Below are positions 45,237 to 57,211 of a stretch of 64,000 nt of DNA, piece by piece. Each line of letters opens with the position of its first letter. Position 1 is the first letter of the stretch. Source of the stretch: Microstegium vimineum (taxonomy: Eukaryota > Streptophyta > Magnoliopsida > Poales > Poaceae); the NCBI GenBank assembly GCA_022036555.1, contig CM039133.1, positions 45,274,718-45,338,717 on the forward strand, given 5' to 3'. A model generated the notes under the pieces. That model was not told where the DNA came from. It did no database searches and worked only from the letters and a program-made list of their open reading frames with translations. Made by a program: the position numbers and the translations under genes.

Positions 45237-45944
45237 AAACCCACCACAACTCCCAAGCTTACCAAGATCACTCCACCTAAGCCTACCAACCCCTCTGAAT
45301 TTCCTGTGAGAGATGGTGTGTTTGAAGAGCCACCCAAAACCACTCCACAGAAGCAAGTGTGGATTGCAAAACCGAACCATCTTCGCAACCCACTTGACAC
45401 TCTGCTAGACATCTCTAGTGATCCCCTTCCTAAGAGAGCTAGAGCCACCCAACCCAACAAGAGAGTGCCTACCAAGAGTGTGGTGAGGTACCATTGTAAG
45501 TATTGTGAGCAGGATGGGCACTTGGCTGAGTTTTTCTTTAGGAGGAAGAGAGATGATCGGAGGCAGGTTGAGTTGAACAACCGGGACATGTACCACCCAC
45601 AAGTTGGGGTGCGTGAACCGGAAGTTCGGAGGCGCACTACTAGGCCTAGAGGTACAATGCCTCAAGGTGCTAGGCCTCAGGAGGCAAGACCACGCGGTGG
45701 TCGTGCCCGGCGGGGTACCGGTCGTGACCCATACGACTACGGGCCTCGTGGCGGTGTCTTTACTCCACCCTTCGCTAGCGGACCATGTTTTCCCTATCGT
45801 GGTGATCGCTGTCCTCCCATGGGACAGGAGATGTTTGGCTTTTCTCCGAACCTATTCTTTGGGCAAATGGGACAACACTGGTATCCTTCACAGTTTACTA
45901 ACCCCAGTGTTGCACCGTTTACTCACCCTATGTCTTTTTATTGA
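45222..45944 (+). pseudogene. Sirevirus gag C-terminal region with degenerate second zinc finger
   Basis: This 240-residue open stretch is the continuation of gag after the 13-bp duplication. It shows a Pro/Thr-rich linker, then CKYCEQDGHLAEFF, a CCHC finger whose last Cys is Phe, followed by RRKRDDRR and an Arg/Gly-rich tail (ARPRGGRARRGTGRD). The tail ends near MSFY. In relatives this frame leads directly to the protease. Confidence 0.75.
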
Positions 45945-45959
45945 TGTAGGAAGGAGGAC

Positions 45960-47520
45960 TGGAGGAGACTTGGCTTGTGGATTCCGGATGCTCACGCCAT
46001 ATGACCGGAAATGCCAAGTGGTTCTCCAGCCTCGACACTGTGTGCCATACCGAGTATATCACATTCGGGGACAAGAGTAAAAGTAAGGTTGTCTCCCGAG
46101 GGTCGATCCGAGTGAACTCTTCTTTTGTCCTCAAGGATGTTGCTTTGGTTGCAAATTTGCATTTTAACCTTCTTTCGGTTTCGCAACTCCTTGATGACGG
46201 TTTTGAAGTGCATTTCAAGCCTAATCTCTCTCGGATTTTGGACTCTCGCGGTGAGCTTGTTTGCCGGATTTTACCCTTCGGGAAGGTTTTTCGTGCGGAT
46301 TTTTCTATCTCTTCCGGACCTTCTCGGTGTCTTCTTGCCGGTTCTTCTTCCGAGCTTTGGAAGTGGCATAGGAGATTGAGACATTTGAGTTTTGACTTGC
46401 TTGCAAGGCTTAGCTCAATGGACCTTATCCAAGGATTGCCAAAGCTAAAGTTCGAAAAGGATTTGGTTTGCCATCCTTGCAGGCATGGCAAGATGGTTGC
46501 TGCTTCCCATCCTCCTGTGACTGAGATCATGACCACTCGACCTGGCGAGCTCTTACACATGGACACAGTTGGTCCAGCTCGGGTCAGGTCGGAAGGAGGG
46601 AAGTGGTATGTGGTTGTAGTCGTTGATGACTACTCGAGGTACTCTTGGGTGTTCTTTTTGCATAGTAAGGATGAGGCTTTTCCACTTATTCGAGATCTGA
46701 TTTTGAGATTGCAAGATGAGCTACCTAAGAATGCCATGAGAGTTATCCGTAGTGACAATGGCACAGAATTCAAGAATGCTCACTTTGCAACTCTTTGCTC
46801 TTCTTTGGGTCTCGATCACCAGTTTTCCTCACCTCACACTCCCCAGCAGAACGGTGTTGTTGAGCGCAAGAATCGGACCCTTGTTGAGTTGGCAGGACGA
46901 TGCTCGATGAGCATAAGACTCCTAGGCGGTATTGGGCCGAGGCACTCAGTTCTTCTTGCTATGTTTCCAATCGCATTTTCCTCCGAGCTTTCAAGAAGAA
47001 GACTTCTTATGAGTTGCGATTTGGGAGACCACCCAAGGTAAGTCACCTACGGGTGTTTGGGTGCAGGTGCCTCATCCTCAAAAAGGGCAGTAAGTTGGAT
47101 AAATTTGAATCACGGTCTTCTGACGGTATCTTTCTTGGTTATTCTACTCACTCTCGTGCTTATCGTGCACTTAACCTTGAAACTAACCGAGTGATGGAGA
47201 CTTGTGAGATTACCTTCGATGAAACTATGCCCTGTGTTTCCACTGCTTTTGAGCTTGCAGGTGATGATGAGGTGAACACTAGCATCTTTGTGGAGGAGGA
47301 GCAGGATGATGCCGATTGGGGTGATCCTGAGCAAACTCCACTGGCTGCCCCCGCCGACCCTGCGACGTCCACTTCGGCTCACGGTCCCGACCCGACTACT
47401 TCTTCTACATGGGGGTCGTTTGAGCAACTTCCTCAGTCGGTGCCCGTTGCACATGAGGGAGCTCCAGCTACTGTTGAGGGGGAGTCCACTTCGTCCAGGC
47501 AGGCTCCCCGCCACATCTAG
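45960..47520 (+). pseudogene. pol: Sirevirus pol: protease and integrase
   Basis: WLVDSGCSRHMTG near 45970 is the aspartic protease site. A pre-integrase zinc region follows (WHRRLRH and CHPCRHGK). The integrase core has HMDTVGPAR, IRSDNGTEFKN and SPHTPQQNGVVERKN, giving D-D-E. A one-base deletion near 46895 shifts the frame; it resumes as RRYWAEALSSSCYVSN and continues through an integrase C-terminal region (LRVFGCRCLILKKG, FLGYSTHSRAYRA). A low-complexity Pro/Ser linker ends at the TAG 47518-47520, where a CAG codon is likely original. Function is lost. Confidence 0.88.
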
Positions 47521-49152
47521 CGGCAGCACCCGCCGGAGAACATCATCGGCGACATTGACCGTCGAGTCACGCGGTCTAGGTCCTATATCTCTCACTTTGC
47601 TCATTCGGCTTTTGTCGCTTCTTTTGAGCCCCGAGATGTTGGACACACTTTGATGGATCTGGATTGGGTTAATGCCATGCATGAGGAGTTAGAAAACTTT
47701 GAGCGAAACCGCGTTTGGGTCTTAGTTCCTCCACCATCTAGTTTCCACCCTATAGGTACCAAATGGGTTTTCAAAAACAAACAAAGTGAGGATGGGGTGG
47801 TAGTGCGCAACAAGGCTAGGTTGGTAGCTCAAGGATTTTATCAAAAGGAGGGAATAGACTATGAGGAAACCTTTGCTCCCGTAGCTCGTTTAGAAGCCAT
47901 TAGAATCCTTCTAGCTTTTGCGGCTTCTAAGGGTTTTAAACTTTTTCAAATGGACGTTAAAAGTTCTTTCTTAAATGGCTACATAGAGGAGGAAGTTTAT
48001 GTTAAACAACCTCCCGGTTTCGAAAATCCCAAGTTTCCAAACCATGTTTTTAAACTTCACAAAGCTTTGTATGGTTTGAAGCAAGAACCTAGAGCATGGT
48101 ATGATAGGCTAAAAACCTTTTTGCTTGCTAAGGGCTTTAAAATGGGATCGGTAGATAAGACGTTGTTTCTCCTCAAGCAAGGCAAAGACACTCTCCTTGT
48201 CCAAATATACATGGATGATATCATCTTTGGTGGTTCTTCTCAAGGTCTTGTTGCCAAGTTTGCAGATCTTATGAGCAGGGAATTTGAGATGAGCATGATG
48301 GGAGAGTTGACTTTCTTTCTCGGGTTGCAAATCAAGCAAACCCGGGAAGGGACGTTCGTGCACCAAGGCAAGTACACGAAGGATATCTTGAAGAAGTTTG
48401 ACATGGGTGAGGAAAAGCCTCTTTCGATGCCCATGTCGACTACAACTGCCTTGGATACAGACGAGGAAGGAGAGGCGGTGGACCAGACAGAGTACCGCAG
48501 CATGATCGGGTCGCTTCTGTACCTGACGGCGACGCGGCCGGACATTCAGTTCGCCGTCTGCCTGTGTGCTCGCTTTCAGGCGTCCCCACGGACTTCGCAC
48601 AAGCAGGCGGTGAAACGCATCATGAGGTACTTGCGCTTCACTCCCGAATTTGGTCTTTGGTTCTCCACCTCTTCCTCTCTTGTGCTTTGTGGTTACTCTG
48701 ACGCTGAATTTGCTGGATGCCGTCTTGATCGGAAGTCCACTTCTGGGACTTGCCAGTTTCTCGGGTCTTCTTTGGTTTCTTGGTCTTCTTGTAAGCAATC
48801 TAGCGTGGCACAGTCGACGTGCGAAGCTGAGTATGTTGCCGCGGCTAGTTGTTGCTCTCAGTTGCTTTGGATGATTGCCACTTTGAGAGATTTTGGTCTT
48901 GAGCTTACTAAGGTGCCTTTGCTTTGTGATAGCACGAGTGCAATTAGTGTGGCTAAAAATCCCGTGCTTCATTCGAAGACCAAGCACATTGAGGTCTGCT
49001 TTCACTTTTTGCGTGATCACTACGAGAAGGGCGATATTGACCTCCGGCATGTCGAGACCCAAAACCAGCTTGCGGATATTCTCACTAAGCCATTGGATCA
49101 AGCTGCGTTTTCTTGCCTTCGGGGCGAGTTGGGTGTTTGCTTTCCTTTTTAA
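47521..49152 (+). pseudogene. pol: Sirevirus pol: reverse transcriptase and RNase H
   Basis: From 47650 a 500-residue frame is fully open. It starts WVNAMHEELENFERN, then GTKWVFKNKQ and RLVAQGFYQKEGIDYEETFAPVA, with FQMDVKSSFLNG holding the first catalytic Asp. The catalytic YMDDIIFGG lies near 48206-48230. RNase H residues follow in GYSDAEFAG, STCEAEYVA and CDSTSAI, and the frame ends QLADILTKPLD..CFPF. All RT and RNase H key residues are kept, so this half is better preserved than gag and integrase. A long minus-strand open frame over 48109-49101 is its shadow. Confidence 0.92.
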
Positions 49153-50833
49153 AGGAGGAAAGTTTTGTGTATCATAGTTCTTTTTTATTCTTTTAGTCTT
49201 TTCCTTGTCCTTCTTCCTTTTTGGTGTCTTGTTAGTGTTAGTAGTGTCATTGCATTTTGCATCTCATTTGCATTTGTGACATAGTTCATTTTAAGCTTCA
49301 TATCTATAGCCGATATAATGAATCTATGCTCTGTTTGAGGTGCTTTATGTGTCTATGGTGCTGCCTAACTTAGACTCTTTTTGATCTATATGATATGCAA
49401 TACAGCTAAGTTAGAAAAGCTTTAAAACTGAATTTTAATTCCCCATGTCACCTCTGAAATGGCACTAGCATGTGTAGGCTTTTGAAGATCCTTCTTGGTT
49501 GTCCTGTATATAGCTTGTAACTATGGCTCTTCATTGTTTCATTCACTACCTTTGAGCACCATGATTAAATATCTAAAATGAAATTGCTCTCTGTTTTGTG
49601 AATTGGAAAGATCGAGTTGGGTTTGCATTGTGAGCACTTCACCGTGTGTTCGAGACTGCTTCCCATATGGGTTGATACTTGAGCGGTGTTGTGTATGACC
49701 AAAACCGGTGTGTCAAGTCCTTTGACTTCACCCGGTTGGTAAGAAGTGGCATCACTTTTCTTACAACCACTCGCATACAACTTGTAATGTGCCTAAAACT
49801 GAAATTGGCTGCAAAACTCTGAAATTTAGAAAATTCATTCAGTTGGGTCATTTGCTTGTTGTATGAACTTTGCTAGGGATACTTCTACTTGCTATACATG
49901 AGATTGCTTTGAGATAGATCTTATCTTTTTTGCCATGTTTAGTTGTCTCTGGGAGGTGATACCCTTTCTCTGCTCTCACACGATATGCTCTCTAAAATAG
50001 CTTCTAAAATGATCTTAAGCTCAACTTGAGTCTTTGTTGGGCACATAGAGCTTTTCCTATTCTCACAGGATTACATCACTTAGAACATCTATTCATTGTC
50101 TTAGCTCTAAGTATGAAGCCTTTTGCACTCATTTTGCATCTCATGGCTTTTGTAGCCGGATCTTGAGTTGTTGATGTTTGATGAGCTTCATATGTCAACA
50201 AGGGGGAGAGATGTGCATTTCATTTCATTTTCAGCCATCTACTTCCAAGGGGGAGCAAATGTGCTTTTTGAGCTTAATTGGTATCTCTTTGACTTGGCTT
50301 TTTTTCACCCCTTCTTGGTATCTTGAGAATGCTAGTTCCCAGGGGGAGCTTTTGCTAGATGTGTTGAGCCTTTGCCTCTTCTGGAGGATCTAGCTTGTTT
50401 TATTGACATCGACAGGTTTCGATTGCTTCTTGAGCATTAGGGGACGTAAGTGGTTTCATTTGGTATATTTTGAGCTCCCCTAGTGTTTAAATTGGAAGTT
50501 TGAGCTTTGAGAGCTGTGATTGGTATCTTGGACTTGCTAGCGGTGTTGAGCCCGTTTCTACCTCTTCTTGAAGGCTAGCTTTGCTTTGCTTGGTTGCGTC
50601 GAGCCGTTGCCCATGTGCTTTTGATTGGCATCTGTAAGTGGCTTTGTCATGAGGTGTTTAAGTATGCTTTTAATTGGTATCGTTCTTTGAAGTCATCTCT
50701 ATTGGTATCATTTTGCTTCTCTCAAGTGACCCCGTTTTGGCTTTCTTAGCTTTTTGGTCATTTGGAGAGCTTTACCTTGTGGCTCAAATCTGAAATGCAC
50801 TTGTGTTGACAATGCACTCATCAAGGGGGAGAT
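49153..50833 (+). promoter_or_regulatory. Sirevirus 3' non-coding tail with repeated polypurine tracts
   Basis: No env-like frame is seen. AAGGGGGAG-type tracts occur at about 50199-50207, 50248-50256, 50340-50347 (degraded) and 50824-50832, the last directly before the 3' LTR. Repeated TTGGTATC(T/G) blocks link them. Multiple polypurine tracts upstream of the 3' LTR are characteristic of Sireviruses. Confidence 0.8.
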
Positions 50834-51530
50834 TGCGAACACATGGTGGATAAGTATCCATGTATGTTCAGCTTTGATGATGAGTGATTGACCAACATGT
50901 GAGTGTTTCAGTTTGAGCGGTTTATTCTAACCCTTTGCGAAAGCAAATGTGTGCGTGTCTATCGGCTTGTGGTGTGCAGGTGCTACGCCTAGTGACAGTG
51001 GTCAATGGCGTGGAGAAAGTCGAGTAGAGGCTTGTCGTGCCGATGGACTGAGAGCGGTGAAGGGCGGAAGCGGGGCTCGGACTGAGGGACCATGGGCGCC
51101 GGCGGACTAGCTGTGGTGGCTAGTACTTGGCCTCGGCACTTACTGTCTATTTTCTGGGCAGGCGCCGAATTACTCAAAGGAGGCACCGGACTAATCCGGT
51201 AGTGCTTTGCTGTGCACCGGACCAAAGGCACCGGACCACTTCCATTGGTCCGGTGGTCTTGACCAAGGTAGTCCGGAGCCTCCTGTGCTTTGTTGTTTTC
51301 TCCCATTTTGCCTAGGTTCTTGCCTCTTTTCCCTAAGGGTTTAGAACCTGTGTTTTGGGGTTTCCGGTGTTTTTCCTCCACTGTGGGTGAGCTCTCTTTT
51401 CTCCGTTTTCGGCGGAGGTTGAGCACCCAGTAACTGGGTTTGGTTTTTGGGAAGAGTGGCACGAACATTCAGTGAGAAATTTGAGGCTCCCATCCACCCC
51501 CCCCCTCTGGTCGCTGTTCTCGGTCCTTCA
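50834..51530 (+). repeat. Sirevirus 3' LTR, internally deleted
   Basis: 697 bp with the same ends as the 5' LTR. The sequence jumps from TAGTACTTGG to CCTCGGCAC, removing about 1.28 kb found in the 5' LTR. It also has about 24 bp (GGTCAATGGCGTGGAGAAAG, near 50999) lacking in the 5' LTR. Confidence 0.9.
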
Positions 51531-54500
51531 GTGGGTCAGGTAAATAGAAAACTTGTGCGACACGTGAAGCGAGCACCCAAGGCTCATCTTGGTAGCTTAT
51601 ATTATCGAGGTCCACGACTGTGAACCTCTTCTCATTCATTTGGTGTTGGTTGATCCACCGACATCGAAACATGGTTATTTGTATGCCCATTCCATAGTCA
51701 AGTTCCCATATATCTTCAATGATGCCAAAGAATAGGATCTTTCTCCCCATTTCGTTGATTGCTTCTATTCGAACACCGTTGTTTTGGTTGACACAATTAC
51801 TATCCTTTGCGTGGGTATATTATGTGTACCCATTGATATCGTAAGCTTGCCATGATGTCACTTGTCTTGATGGCCCCTTCGCCAATCTTCTGATGGTAGT
51901 ATCATGTTGGGTATCTCCGGACAGTAGGTTTTGGTGGTCCTGCAACCACGTAGTGAGTCGATGCTTGTGCTGTTTCATGACCCAATCTTTTGTGCGGCCA
52001 TTACTCTCCCCAAGTGTTCATCAATGTATGGTTGCATTAGTTTTGTACTCTGCAAGACACTATAATGCGCCTGGCTCACTTTGTAATCATGGTCGATGAA
52101 TGTTTTTCTCCCCGTGGTGCCCTTCCCAGCGAGCCTACCCTTGTGACGAGATTCGGGTTTACCAAGCCCTCTCTGTCCTTTTAGGTACTCTTGACAGCAC
52201 TCAACAATTTCTTCAGTACTATAACCCTCTATCATGGATCCCTCTGGGTGTGCTTGATTATGCACGTATCGGTTAAGAACCTCTCATAGGACCACATTTC
52301 ATGCAACTAGCAAGGGTCCAACGCCTCTATTTGATGAACCATGTGAATCATAAGATGTGGCACTATATCAAAAAATACAGGAGGTAAACACATCTCTAGT
52401 TGATTCTGGGTCTCCACTACGAAATCATGTAGGTCATGAAGCTCTTTTTTACCAATTGTCTTTTGTGAGATCTTTGCAAAGAAGTAACACATGCGAGTGA
52501 TTGCCATTTTCAAAAACTCTAGTCTTATACATCTGATTGCCATTTTCAGCATAACATGACAATCATGAGCCTTGAAGCGTGTTATATACAGGTCCTTCAT
52601 CGACACTGGTCTCTTTATGTTTGCAGAAAACCCAGTCGGAACTTTGATTCCCCTTAGGAATGTGCAAATCGCCTTCCTCTCTTCTAGGGTCAGGTTGAAG
52701 CTAGCAGCAGGCAGAATGTATTTTCCATTACTATCAGGTATTGGGTGAAGCTCTGGTTTGACATTAAGTTGCACCATATCTTATCTTGATTTTAGACCAT
52801 CCTTTGTCTTGCCTGTGTCCATTAAGGTAGCAATGAGACTCTCAAAGACATTCTTCTGCACGTGCATAGCATCAATTGCATGGGGGACCTCCTAGTCCGA
52901 CCAGTAAGGCAGATACTGAAAGAAGATCGATTGCTTCTTAAAAGGTATGCCTGGGACAGGAGGTATGCTTCTATCCTTTTTTGTCCCATCCAAATTCTTC
53001 TTTCCAAGGACAACACGTATGTTTTGTACCATAGCAAACACATGTTGACCGTTTTGACGTCTATCTGGAGGGGATTCATTCTCTATGGTGTTGTCATAAA
53101 ATTTGAAGAACATCTTGCTACGGTATTTATGTGTTATCTTTAGAAAGCGTCTTCTTTGAAGCATTCAGATACACCCATGTAGTGCCATCCAAGCATACTA
53201 AGCATGTCGTCTTCCCTTTGATTTGTCCAGACAAAGAAAATAAAGCGGGGTAATCATTGGTAGTAACAAAGATCATGGCTCTACATATGAAGTTCTCCTT
53301 TCTGAACGCATCGTACATCGGCTCCCCATGCCTCCATAGCCTCTCCATCTCTTGCATCAAAGGCTCGAGGAACACATCTATATCAATTCCAGGTTGTTTG
53401 GGTCCCGAAATGAGAATAGTGAGGAAAAGGTATTTTCTTTTCTGACACAACCATGTTGGGAGGTTGTACATGGTCAAGATCACTGGCTATGTGTTGTGGT
53501 CGTTGGACCTCTCATTGAAGGTATTCATTCCATCGGTGCTCAAGCCAAACCGTATATTCCTTGGATCAGCGCTAAATTCTGTATACTTCTCATCAAAGCG
53601 TTGCCACTAAGTACCATCAGCCGGGTGTCCAATCTTATCATCTTCCACCTTGCGATCATCATCCCACCATGTCATTAATGCAGCTTCCTTCGATTGAGGA
53701 ACAAACGCCTTAGGCGGTCGACCACTGGCAGGTACCATATTACAAAGGCAGGTATTCTTCTTTGCTTTGCATCATTGCCTAATGGAGTGTCCTCTCGGGG
53801 TTGAGAATCTTGTACCACCTTTTTCCCACCCTTCTTCCTCTTGTTCCCCGTGGAGGTTTCTTCACCATTGTAAAGGTCGTTGTTCTTGTACCGACTCGTT
53901 GAACACCTAGGACATTTATCTAGATCCTTGAATGTATCGCCACGAAAAAGAATACAGTGGTTGGGGCATGCATGGATTTTTTCTACCCCCATTGTCAATG
54001 GACTTATAACCTTTTTCGCTTGGTATGTGTTGGCGGGAACTGAGTTTGGCTGTGGCAGCAACCATGATAGGAGACACAACAAATTGTTGAAACTGCAGTC
54101 TTACAAACCGTACTTAGCCTTTAGGATGAGTAACTCAAGCACAAAACGTAGCACGGTCCAATGTGTCGGACAACCCTTTTCAACACCATACAAACTCTCC
54201 TTCGATGCCTTGTTTACTCTTTCTAAATTTTCTAGGCCTTTTGGGCTCTTTAGTAAAATCTCTGGTCCAAGGACGCGAAGCATTTCCTCTAAAGAATCAC
54301 CATCATTTTCAATCCCAAGATCACGTCCTCCGTCATCATTATTGGCACCACCTTCATTGTTATCGTCATCCCAAACAAAAGCATCACCACCTTGTTCATT
54401 AACAAACTCATGATCCAATCGTGTGTCGAGTTGTGCTGAAAATTGGCACAGGTAATCTAGGGCTTCGACGTCATCTTGTAGATCAACAACCTCGACGTCG

Positions 54501-54740
54501 ACGTTAACTACCACTTCACCATGATGAATCCACACTGTGTAGTCCTTAATTAATCCTCACATAACCAAATGTGATCTGATGATACTCACATCTTTCCATG
54601 CGAGATGGTTCTTGCAATCGCTACAGGGACAAATGATTGTATTCTTATTATGTGTCAATGTCATAGCATGTTTCTCTGCGGCTTCAATAAATTTATTCAC
54701 CTCTTCACGGAAACCAACCTTAAACCTTAAATACATCCAA
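51531..54740 (-). pseudogene. TNP2 transposase, main part, with transposase-associated domain
   Basis: From 54740 leftward: a transposase-associated domain (FIEAAEKHAMT, CPCSDCKNH, DYTVWIHHGE) with a TGA, an acidic linker, CPNHCILFRGDTFKDLDKCP, then the TNP2 core (LISGPKQPGIDIDVFLEPL, TTNDYPALFSLSGQ, GKTTCLVCLDGT). DUF4218-like sequence follows (KKELHDLHDFVVETQNQLE, LPPVFFDIVPHLMIHMV). DUF4216-like sequence ends it (FRCRWI, TVVDLDNISYQDEPWVLASR) at 51535. Domain order is that of autonomous CACTA transposases. Frames change several times, so introns and frameshifts cannot be separated by eye. A Sirevirus inserted near the C-terminus. It binds CACTA ends and cuts them in active relatives. Confidence 0.85.
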
Positions 54741-55479
54741 GACTTTCAGTAATCCATCTTTTACGGCCAAAAAAGAACTAATTAGTCAAATAAATATACA
54801 CAATTGACAACATTATGTTCTTATTACAAATACTAAGAATTTGAAGACAAATATTAATATTTCTCCACCTATTATTTCAGTTCAAAGATTAATATTAGCA
54901 ACAATTAATATTTTACCACTATTCTTAATGCAAAAGGAAATGAATAAATATTAGCAACAATTAATATTTTACAACAATTACTAATAACATTGATTTCAAT
55001 TCAAAGCTAAATAAATGCAACAGTTAAATAAATAGTAAGAGCGTAATTAATAAAAAAAACCCTAGATCTAGATCTACAACATGAAAGGTTCATTAAAGTA
55101 ATCCCAATAGTCCACTAAAACCAAGCAAGATCCACTAAATAAGGTTGTAATCTTCGTACTCTAACTAGTTTAAGCTAACTACTTCAAACATTTGGTCTAA
55201 TTTGCTTCATACATAGCTCAAGAACCATAGAAGAGAGAGAAAACTAAAACTCTAATTACTCACTAACTAACCATTAAAACTTTTAAAAAATGTTTGGAAT
55301 GTCATTTTGTTACCTTTTTGAACCTCTCCACCAAAGAAAATGGATTGAAAACCTTCCCCTTTCAAAAGACAAATTTTGGGAGGTGCCCAAGGCCTCCCTT
55401 CCTTTCTTTCTCGGGCTACAGTTCTGGCCCGAGGAGGAAGAAAGGGGGGCGGCCAAATATTTTGTACAGGAACACTAGG
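54741..55479. other. CACTA 5' leader region
   Basis: AT-rich, without a recognised exon. On the minus strand it lies between the CACTA terminus and the transposase start. Splice signals could exist here but none is certain. Confidence 0.4.
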
Positions 55480-55760
55480 GGCGGTTGGTGATTGAGCCGC
55501 CCCTAAAAATAAAAGGACAGGGGCGGCTGGGGAATGAACCGCCCCTATAAATAAATCCGCAGGGGCGGCTGGTGAATCAACCGCCCCTGAACATTGTCCC
55601 ATTTGTAGGGGCGGCTCGTGTCTCCAACCGCCCCTGCTGTTTGTTTTGTAGGAGCGGCTGAAGTCGTGGGACCCGAGCACACCCACTACAGGGGCGGTTG
55701 CTGATCGAGCCGCCCCTAACAAAAAAACAGCCCTTGCTACAAATGGTTTCTGTAGTAGTG
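55480..55760 (-). repeat. CACTA subterminal repeats and terminus, 5' side
   Basis: At least eight copies of AGGGGCGGCTGG or its complement in alternating orientation, ending in TTTCTGTAGTAGTG. GTA follows at 55761-55763. Confidence 0.85.
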
Positions 55761-55807
55761 GTATTATAGAAAAAAAAGGTTTAGTGTATCTCAAGCTATT
55801 TTATTTG

Positions 55808-56836
55808 ATTAGTCTATTTGCACGTGCTAATGCTACGGTTTTTTTAGAAAAATGTTTTAGAAAACAACCAATTTATTTTGGCAGAGTTTAACTTTTTACA
55901 CAATAGTTTAATGAACATCGTTGCATTTAAGAAGACTCACAACATTCTCACCCTCTCCCTTCATTTCAACTGCTCATGGGTCCCATCTCACCCTCTCCCT
56001 TCTTCCCCACCGCTCCCCTCTCCTTCCCGTTCGCGTTGAAGCTCGTGCTCGCCCCGGCCGCGGAGCTCATGCTCGCCCCCGCGCCACAGCAGGCGAAGCT
56101 CCCACGCGCCCTAGCGCAGCGGCCCGCGGAGCTCCCGCTCGCCCCCGCACCCCGGCCGACGGAGCTCCTGCTCGGTCTCGCGCCCTCAGCGGTAGAGCTC
56201 GTGGCAGAGCTCCCGCTCGCGCGCGCGCTCACGCGCGCGCTCCCCGCGCCCTGACCGGCAGAGCTCCTACTCGCCCGCTGCGGCTTCGCTCGCGGCGGAG
56301 GAGCTCACGCGGCAGAGGCGCTCGCCCGCGCGGTAGAGGGGCTCGCCCGCGGCAGCCTCGCTCGCGGCAGAGCTCACCCGCGGAGGCAGGCCCGCCGGCG
56401 CCCGGTGGCTCGACTCATGGAGAGGGCGCCCCGCCTGCGCGAAGATGGAGATTGCGGCCCTCGCTCGCTCGCCAGGGAAGAGAGGGAGGGGCTCGCCTGG
56501 GAAGAAAGGGAGGGCTCGCCGGGGTAGAGAGAGGGGACTCGGCGGACTGGGCACGGCGCGGGAAGCCGGAGCGGGCGCGTGCGGCCGTCGGGCCGTCCTC
56601 TCTTGCGGGAGTGGCCGGGACACGTGAGGAAAAAAATGAATAATCAAGACAATTCGAGGATTCGAACTTTGGTCGCGGTGTTGCGTGTGGTGGGAGCGTG
56701 GGAGAGTGGGAGAATGGGAAGCGTCTTATAACTTTTTAATCTCAGTCGTTGCATCCGTAGCAGACGAGCTGTGAGTCGTTGATTTTGAAGGAGGGAATAA
56801 CCTATAAAAGTTTTCAATTATAGGAGAGATGATAGA
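55808..56836 (-). mobile_element. Possible non-autonomous Helitron with GC-rich cargo
   Basis: On the minus strand the segment begins TCTATCATCTCTCC and ends CTAAT. A short hairpin (CGTAGC, ATTA, GCACG) lies about 15 bases before that end. TC at the 5' end, and a hairpin plus CTRRT at the 3' end, are Helitron features. The base after CTAAT is C, not the expected T, so support is partial. The interior 55980-56620 is a GC-rich set of degenerate GAGCTC(C/G)CGCTCGCC units. No RepHel gene. Confidence 0.35.
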
Positions 56837-57209
56837 TATAACCCTATGCCAACGGCTGTGCAGCGTCGTACGTTGCAACGTACAGATCGTCTAGAATACC
56901 GGACGTTACCAAAGTTTAGAATGATTGAGTGAGAGTAATGGAGTAACTGAACTGAGCTAGGTGGCACACACACTTTTGTCTCCATGCACGTAACAGGGTG
57001 TGGCTACAATGTAGCGTGCATGGCCGTCCAAACAAAACAAAAGCCAACATATATATAGGGTCACACCACCAGCCCGGCAGCGGCAGCTTTCCGGCAACTT
57101 GCGCACATTCAAGTGCTTTTGCATGGAGTTATTATTAGATACAAGCAAGGAAATTAAGCTAGCATCCATCCAGCTTAATTAACTTGCCGGGTTTTTCTCC
57201 AATAAAATC
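56837..57209. other. Unassigned spacer
   Basis: No gene or element recognised. Confidence 0.4.
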
Positions 57210-57211
57210 TA

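Larger units (their letters stand above)
41540..51530 (+). mobile_element. Sirevirus (Ty1/copia, Maximus/SIRE type), 10 kb
   Basis: LTRs at 41540-43473 and 50834-51530 begin TGCGAACACATGG and end CGGTCCTTCA. GTGGG is duplicated at 41535-41539 and 51531-51535. A primer-binding site TGGTATCAGAGC follows the 5' LTR, then gag with two zinc-finger regions, protease, integrase, RT and RNase H in copia order. A 1.7-kb non-coding tail with repeated AAGGGGGAG polypurine tracts precedes the 3' LTR. The long gag, the tail and multiple polypurine tracts are Sirevirus traits. It is broken by several frameshifts and a stop. Confidence 0.93.
32346..55760 (-). mobile_element. Large CACTA transposon with two genes and nested insertions
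   Basis: GTA is duplicated at 32343-32345 and 55761-55763. The left end starts CACTACAGCAGCAAG; the complement of the right end starts CACTACTACAGAAACC. Both then share GCAAG, TGTTTTT and AGGGGCGGCTC. Subterminal GGGGCGG/CCGCCCC arrays occur at 32370-32640 and 55480-55740. On minus it carries TNP2 transposase (54740 to 41300) and a second gene (38060 to about 33190). Nested are a Pack-CACTA and a Sirevirus. Without those the element is about 12.1 kb. The TIRs match imperfectly and the duplication is only 3 bp, so two abutting elements remain possible. Confidence 0.72.

Noticed and set aside
45928..46566. 212-residue minus-strand frame
   Set aside because: Antisense to the Sirevirus protease/integrase coding region.
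48109..49101. 330-residue minus-strand open frame
   Set aside because: It is the exact antisense shadow of the intact RT/RNase H frame; no domain and no independent start context.
55921..56643. 240-residue Arg/Ala-rich plus-strand frame
   Set aside because: GC-rich repeat translation with open frames on both strands; no motif.
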